Positions 60,010 through 64,000 of a stretch of 64,000 nt of DNA are shown here, in pieces. Below the pieces are notes generated by a model. The model was not told where the DNA came from. It was given only the letters and a program-made list of their open reading frames with translations, and searched no databases. The position numbers and the translations under genes were made by a program. The DNA comes from Deltaproteobacteria bacterium GWA2_38_16 (GTDB taxonomy: Bacteria; Bdellovibrionota; JACOXK01; 2-02-FULL-40-11). The stretch's first letter is position 1. Every line of letters begins with the position of its first letter. The DNA is taken from contig MGPE01000010.1 of the NCBI GenBank assembly GCA_001797335.1, forward strand, positions 1 to 64,000. Direction: 5' to 3'.

Positions 60010-60864
60010 ATGTTTTTTAAATCCTTAAATCTAAAAACAAAATATGTTTCTATGATGGTTACTTTTATTCTGGGATTAAGTTGCTCGTCTGAAAAATCTC
60101 CATCCAAAGACTCAGCCCTAACCACTCAAAACATAGATAATGAAATTCAAACAGAACTTGCTTTGGAACAAGAACCCTTAATCGGACTTCCTTTGGTTAT
60201 TCGAGCCACATTGATTAATCCTTCTTCTACACCTATTGTTTTAGGCAAAGATTGGAAGGATCATTTTATGCTTTCCTTGAAGAAAAAAAATAGCGATTCC
60301 ACACTATCTTTAAATTTAAAAATTATAGAAACTCCAGATCTAGAGGCTATAGAATTAAAAGAAGCTTTATCTTTAGTTTATGAAATTGATACCCAAAACT
60401 TAGATCCTTTAGAATATGATTGCTTGCTAGAAGCTACAGGATTTTCTTCTCCTATAAAAAGCACCTCCATTCACTTTTTTTTAAAAAGAGCTGAAACTAT
60501 TGAGGAAAGATCCAATATCCTCTATTATCGTTCCCAACACGAAAAAGATGATGCCACTGCTTTAACCCTTTTAAATGACCTCATTTCTCTTAATGAATCT
60601 TATTTGCAATTTAGTGCTTATGCTTCCAAGGCCTATATTTATGCAAAAAAAACAAATGAAGATTTAGAAAATAAAAATTTAGACTCTGCTCAATCTCACA
60701 TTACAAACGCAGTAGTTGAAATGGATACTTTTTTTAATAAAAACCATTTAGATCCAAAACAATCGAATATTGACAATTGGAATGATTTTTTTACCTTTCA
60801 CTATTCACAGTATCAATATTTAAACCTTCTCAAAGAAAATATTGATCGAGAGAAAGAGCCATGA
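60010..60864 (+). CDS. TPR-like lipoprotein
   Basis: 284 residues from the ATG at 60010; GGAG stands at 59999-60002. Lipobox G-L-S-C (about 26). An N-terminal beta domain with P-S-S-T-P-I-V-L-G (like intracellular-pilus/IPT-type domains) and a C-terminal helical, TPR-like half. Its stop overlaps the start of the metalloprotease gene by four bases. The two proteins probably work together at the cell surface. Confidence 0.7.
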   Translation: MFFKSLNLKTKYVSMMVTFILGLSCSSEKSPSKDSALTTQNIDNEIQTELALEQEPLIGLPLVIRATLINPSSTPIVLGKDWKDHFMLSLKKKNSDSTLSLNLKIIETPDLEAIELKEALSLVYEIDTQNLDPLEYDCLLEATGFSSPIKSTSIHFFLKRAETIEERSNILYYRSQHEKDDATALTLLNDLISLNESYLQFSAYASKAYIYAKKTNEDLENKNLDSAQSHITNAVVEMDTFFNKNHLDPKQSNIDNWNDFFTFHYSQYQYLNLLKENIDREKEP

Positions 60865-62867
60865 AAAAACTATTCTTTATTTTATTGTTTTTATTTTTGG
60901 CCACCTCTCAAGCCATGGGCCAAACTGATGAAGAGAAAACCATTAGAGGTCTTTATTGTTTCTCCTCTGATGACAAAGGAACAGAGGCCAGCTGGAACGG
61001 TTACACAGTTCAAAAATATAGCTCGTTTTTAAACTTAGAACTGGATGGTATTTATAACGAAATTGTCTTAGGCACTCCCGATCATCCTAAAAAACTTCAT
61101 CTCACCATAACCCTTACTCTTTATAAAGGAATGCCCATTGAAGAGATATACACTCATCATATCGATGTTTTAGAGACATCAGATAATAACTTTAAAATTG
61201 ATGTTGGCTCTCTCATGTCTACCAATTCTTATACTTTTGAAATTAAAGGTGAAATTGAAGAAGAAGACGGCAAAAAAAATCCACTCCCCACTATCGAATA
61301 TAAGCCAGATGGAAACCAAACCTTTGCCATTTACCCTGCAGCACGCTGTTATGGCGAAAATAATCAACACATCGCTACGGCGGGTGGGGGTTGGAATGGG
61401 TTTCAAACAACCCTTTCTGTCCCTGATTGCGAAATAGAACTCAGCAAAACAGATCCATCCTTTGTCCCAGAAGGAAATCGAAATTTCTCTAGCTCTGTTT
61501 ATGATGGGAATGCTATTCGTTACACAGCCAAACTTAAGAAAGGGTTGGCTCAAAAACTATTATTTACTCTTAAAGATATTTCTCAAGAACCAGGGCTTGC
61601 CATGAATAGAGGAAAATCTTCTGATCCAGACTATGAAAAACCCGATTTTTATTTAAAGGCGTCTGAAAATCCAACGCTCATTATCAACTCAGATGAACAA
61701 TCTGCAATAACTTCTGAAAAAGTAACTACTGCTGATATTCTCATTACTTCAAGAGATTTCGGGGGGTGGGGAAGTATTGAAGTAAAAGGTGAATCAGAAA
61801 AATGTAATACAGTGATAAAATCATTTCCAATCGACCAGAATCATAACCGTATTGCAGATTCAGCCTCGCAAGACCATAACACCGACTCACAAGGAGGTAG
61901 CCACTTTTCTCCAACGGATGACCAAGACGAACCTAAAAACATGGATGTCCATCAAAGATCTTTAGTACAATTTTTTGGTGATGGTTTATCTCGATATGAA
62001 GAATATCGAGGATTTTTTGCCCGAGGATTTTATACCAGATTAGATCCCGCCATCATGGATGTTGCTGTTTATCGAGAAAATAAAAGATTTGGATTGGGAT
62101 GGATTCATTTAGTTGTAAATCCCCTGCTCATGGATGATTCACAAGAAATGAACGGGGTTCATTGTCTTTCTTCTACAGCCGGAAGTGTAAATTCTTCCGT
62201 AGGTGTAAAAATAATTAATTTTAATAGTAGCTTTGCTCACTTAGTGAATCAACATGGTTTATGGCTATCGGCACTTGAAGGCGATCGCCCTTTCCCTGGA
62301 ATTGCTGGCCTTACTACTGGTGATGGATGTAGGTGTGACAAACTACCAACATCTCCAGGAACAATTGGGCGTATTTTTATTTATCCTCAAGAAATATATG
62401 TAGAAACTCAATTAAAAAAGGGGAAAAGATTTCAAAGTGACGGAAGAAATTCTCTGCGCTATTATATTGATCAAATTATCACTCATGAACTTTTTCATGG
62501 GATGGGGAATCTTCATCACTCTATTGAAGAGGTAGATTTTACAGGACATCCAGGTGGCAGTGATAATTTACCTTTTATCGAACCTAATCCAAAAACAGGG
62601 GAGTTAGATCCTAAAAGACTTGATTATGCACTCCCCACAACCGGACTTTTTAAAAAAATTATCTCTGGATCTAATCAAGCAAAATTTGCTTTAACAGGTG
62701 TAGGAGAAAGTGAACCCCAAAATAAAACCTGCCCCATGAAGTATATTGGACTTGATCTAAGCAATTCTATTAAGAATGATCCTCAAGGAATTTGGAATAT
62801 ACCCGGCTTTTCTCCTCATGGACTCTGTGATTATAACTTAGGCCAGCTTAAAGTGCGGGATTATTAA
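60861..62867 (+). CDS. Secreted metzincin-type zinc metalloprotease
   Basis: 668 residues. Signal peptide (A-M-G near 20), two or three N-terminal beta domains, then a catalytic region with the complete zinc motif H542-E-L-F-H546-G-M-G-N-L-H552 (H-E-x-x-H-x-x-G-x-x-H) and a downstream C-P-M626-K-Y candidate Met-turn. Cys residues (about ten) suggest disulfides. The metzincin clan is certain from the motif; the precise family is not. Paired with the upstream lipoprotein, possibly its anchor or inhibitor. Confidence 0.75.
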   Translation: MKKLFFILLFLFLATSQAMGQTDEEKTIRGLYCFSSDDKGTEASWNGYTVQKYSSFLNLELDGIYNEIVLGTPDHPKKLHLTITLTLYKGMPIEEIYTHHIDVLETSDNNFKIDVGSLMSTNSYTFEIKGEIEEEDGKKNPLPTIEYKPDGNQTFAIYPAARCYGENNQHIATAGGGWNGFQTTLSVPDCEIELSKTDPSFVPEGNRNFSSSVYDGNAIRYTAKLKKGLAQKLLFTLKDISQEPGLAMNRGKSSDPDYEKPDFYLKASENPTLIINSDEQSAITSEKVTTADILITSRDFGGWGSIEVKGESEKCNTVIKSFPIDQNHNRIADSASQDHNTDSQGGSHFSPTDDQDEPKNMDVHQRSLVQFFGDGLSRYEEYRGFFARGFYTRLDPAIMDVAVYRENKRFGLGWIHLVVNPLLMDDSQEMNGVHCLSSTAGSVNSSVGVKIINFNSSFAHLVNQHGLWLSALEGDRPFPGIAGLTTGDGCRCDKLPTSPGTIGRIFIYPQEIYVETQLKKGKRFQSDGRNSLRYYIDQIITHELFHGMGNLHHSIEEVDFTGHPGGSDNLPFIEPNPKTGELDPKRLDYALPTTGLFKKIISGSNQAKFALTGVGESEPQNKTCPMKYIGLDLSNSIKNDPQGIWNIPGFSPHGLCDYNLGQLKVRDY

Positions 62868-62878
62868 AATCTCATTAA
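62860..62878 (+). repeat. 19-bp direct repeat, copy 2, with inverted copy downstream
   Basis: Identical to 59905-59923. TAAAATCTCATTAA (62865-62878) is also inverted at 62961-62974, just ahead of the next gene; the region could fold as a long-loop hairpin or serve as a repeated operator. Confidence 0.55.
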
Positions 62879-62977
62879 ATTCTTGTTTTAAAAAATTTTA
62901 TTTTAATCCCTCTCTTCCCTAAATCTGAAAATACGGTATAATTTTAAGTATAAAGTACGTTTAATGAGATTTTACAC

Positions 62978-64000
62978 ATGCACCATAAAAAGACAAAAAA
63001 GTTTTTTTTATTTTTTATTTTAAGCCTTATTTTCCTCACCCACTGTGGAGATAGAGGTAGCGGGAGCAGTCCTTCAGGAACAGAAATTTCAGGGGATGAT
63101 ACTTTAGTACCTCAAGAGGGTTATTTAAAAATAGTAGATCAACTTTCTTCTCTTTCCTTTGAAGAACTGAAATCTTATTTTCCAAAAGATAGTTCTTCTA
63201 TCACGAAAAATAACGTAGATATTTTTTTAGATAATTATCTTTCTACCACTCATCAAATTTTACAAAGTGATGAAAAAGAAAGGCTTAAAAGTCTCATTTT
63301 AAGTGATGGGAAAGGGAGCATAGAGTCTACGGATATTGATCAACTTATTTCTAACCATATTTCATCTTCCTTGAAATCTAAAATACCAGATTTTAACGAT
63401 ATCAGCCAAGTCGACGTAACAAAACTAGATCCTGATCACTACTCTTATGATGAAATTTCAACTTATATAAAATCGCTGGCCAACTTCACTGACGAGGAAC
63501 GAGATCAATATTCTCAAGCATTAACTACACTTTTAGATGCCATTCCTCACCCAGCTGTTTTGGATAAAAATGGGGATGGCATTATTAATGATAATGACTA
63601 TTTTCAATCCTCACAGGTAAAAGATGACTACCAATTTTGGAATTATTTTATTGATACCGATACTTCCGATTTAAGTATTCTAACTCCTCCTAAGGTTGGA
63701 AGACCTTATAATTATTTTAAAGCCCCCAGTGACAATATTATCATTTTAGATTTTAAAGGGGAGCTGGGACTTAAAGAAATTACTTTAAATGAAGCCCAGA
63801 CAAAAATAAGTACGTTGTCCAGAGATTCTTTGGACATCTCACTCAACGGAAAACATTTTTATCAGCCTGAAATTGTTACTCAGCTCAATAAAAATTCTCT
63901 TGTTTCCATTGATAAAATCTTTCTTTTTCTTCCCAGCGTAAAACAATCTGTCTTTTCTCCCAAAATGAGATTCTTACTTAAATCTCCTCATGCTTTGAGT
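62978..64000 (+). CDS. EF-hand lipoprotein, cut by window end
   Basis: At least 341 residues with no stop to the edge. Signal peptide with lipobox H-C-G-D (Cys about 23). A calcium loop D-K-N-G-D-G-I-I-N-D-N-D (about 198-209) and D-G-K-G-S-I-E-S-T-D near 109 suggest two EF-hand/dockerin-like loops. TATAAT (62937-62942) is a candidate -10. No family recognised; another member of the surface lipoprotein series 54677-64000. Confidence 0.65.
   Translation, partial: MHHKKTKKFFLFFILSLIFLTHCGDRGSGSSPSGTEISGDDTLVPQEGYLKIVDQLSSLSFEELKSYFPKDSSSITKNNVDIFLDNYLSTTHQILQSDEKERLKSLILSDGKGSIESTDIDQLISNHISSSLKSKIPDFNDISQVDVTKLDPDHYSYDEISTYIKSLANFTDEERDQYSQALTTLLDAIPHPAVLDKNGDGIINDNDYFQSSQVKDDYQFWNYFIDTDTSDLSILTPPKVGRPYNYFKAPSDNIIILDFKGELGLKEITLNEAQTKISTLSRDSLDISLNGKHFYQPEIVTQLNKNSLVSIDKIFLFLPSVKQSVFSPKMRFLLKSPHALS

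Noticed and set aside
1-64000. CRISPR arrays
   Set aside because: No regularly spaced direct repeats of 24-40 bases and no cas genes were seen.

Overview
The window is an AT-rich chromosomal segment of a Gram-negative bacterium. It carries BamD, MltG, an LptC-like protein, many lipoproteins and a TolC-like protein, which imply an outer membrane. A lone MglA-type GTPase, a short SRP RNA beside dnaX-ybaB-recR, at least two sigma-54 promoters, and FHA/TPR and HEAT proteins suggest a deltaproteobacterial, Bdellovibrionota-like or Myxococcota-like lineage. No ribosomal RNA or marker gene is present to fix the species. Housekeeping genes: tRNA-Arg(ACG), tadA, tRNA-Ser(GGA), corA, SRP RNA, dnaX-ybaB-recR-mglA, tRNA-Asn(GTT), crcB, pdhA-pdhB, suhB, ftsK, yajQ, rimO, mltG-ruvX and bamD.

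Accessory DNA sits at the tRNA genes. (1) A four-gene operon (2825-8692: TPR-like, LptC-like, prenyltransferase/cyclase-repeat and HEAT-repeat proteins) has its own sigma-54 promoter. It is bracketed by 36-bp direct repeats, and the right copy contains the -35 box of the tRNA-Arg promoter. (2) A Fic AMPylase-type gene plus a metallophosphoesterase, richer in GC than its neighbours, lies directly after tRNA-Ser(GGA) between exact 15-bp inverted repeats. (3) An 8-kb element fills the gap between tRNA-Asn and a DUF4097-like gene, bounded by the exact 12-bp repeat GGGGAGCCAAAC. It carries a large serine recombinase, an AAA-type ATPase with a C-terminal HTH, two XRE regulators with operators, a resolvase, a secreted nuclease, a membrane protein, a TerB-like protein and a phage terminase small-subunit-like protein. 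This gene set resembles a phage satellite (PICI-like). It is the best candidate for a little-described system here.

Other modules: a CsoR-regulated metal cluster (Cys/His protein, DUF2231 membrane protein, NosL-like, FixH/YtkA-like lipoprotein, outer-membrane protein) behind a perfect C-tract/G-tract operator; a TolC-like protein with three lipoproteins; a sigma-54-driven pair ending in an FHA-TM-TPR protein; and an arginine/ornithine succinyl-pathway cluster (aminotransferase, M20 hydrolase, AstA, AstD) without AstB, fused into one operon with ruvX and mltG.

The last 10 kb is a surface/secretion locus: a DUF4143 ATPase gene flanked by copies of the 3' end of the TPR gene before it, a 1,390-residue lipoprotein whose C-terminus has the R / S-T-S / E-x-E pattern of ADP-ribosyltransferases, a glycine/serine-rich lipoprotein, a small TPR-like lipoprotein paired with a metzincin-type metalloprotease, and an EF-hand lipoprotein cut by the window end. 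All assignments come from reading the sequence by eye. No database search was run.
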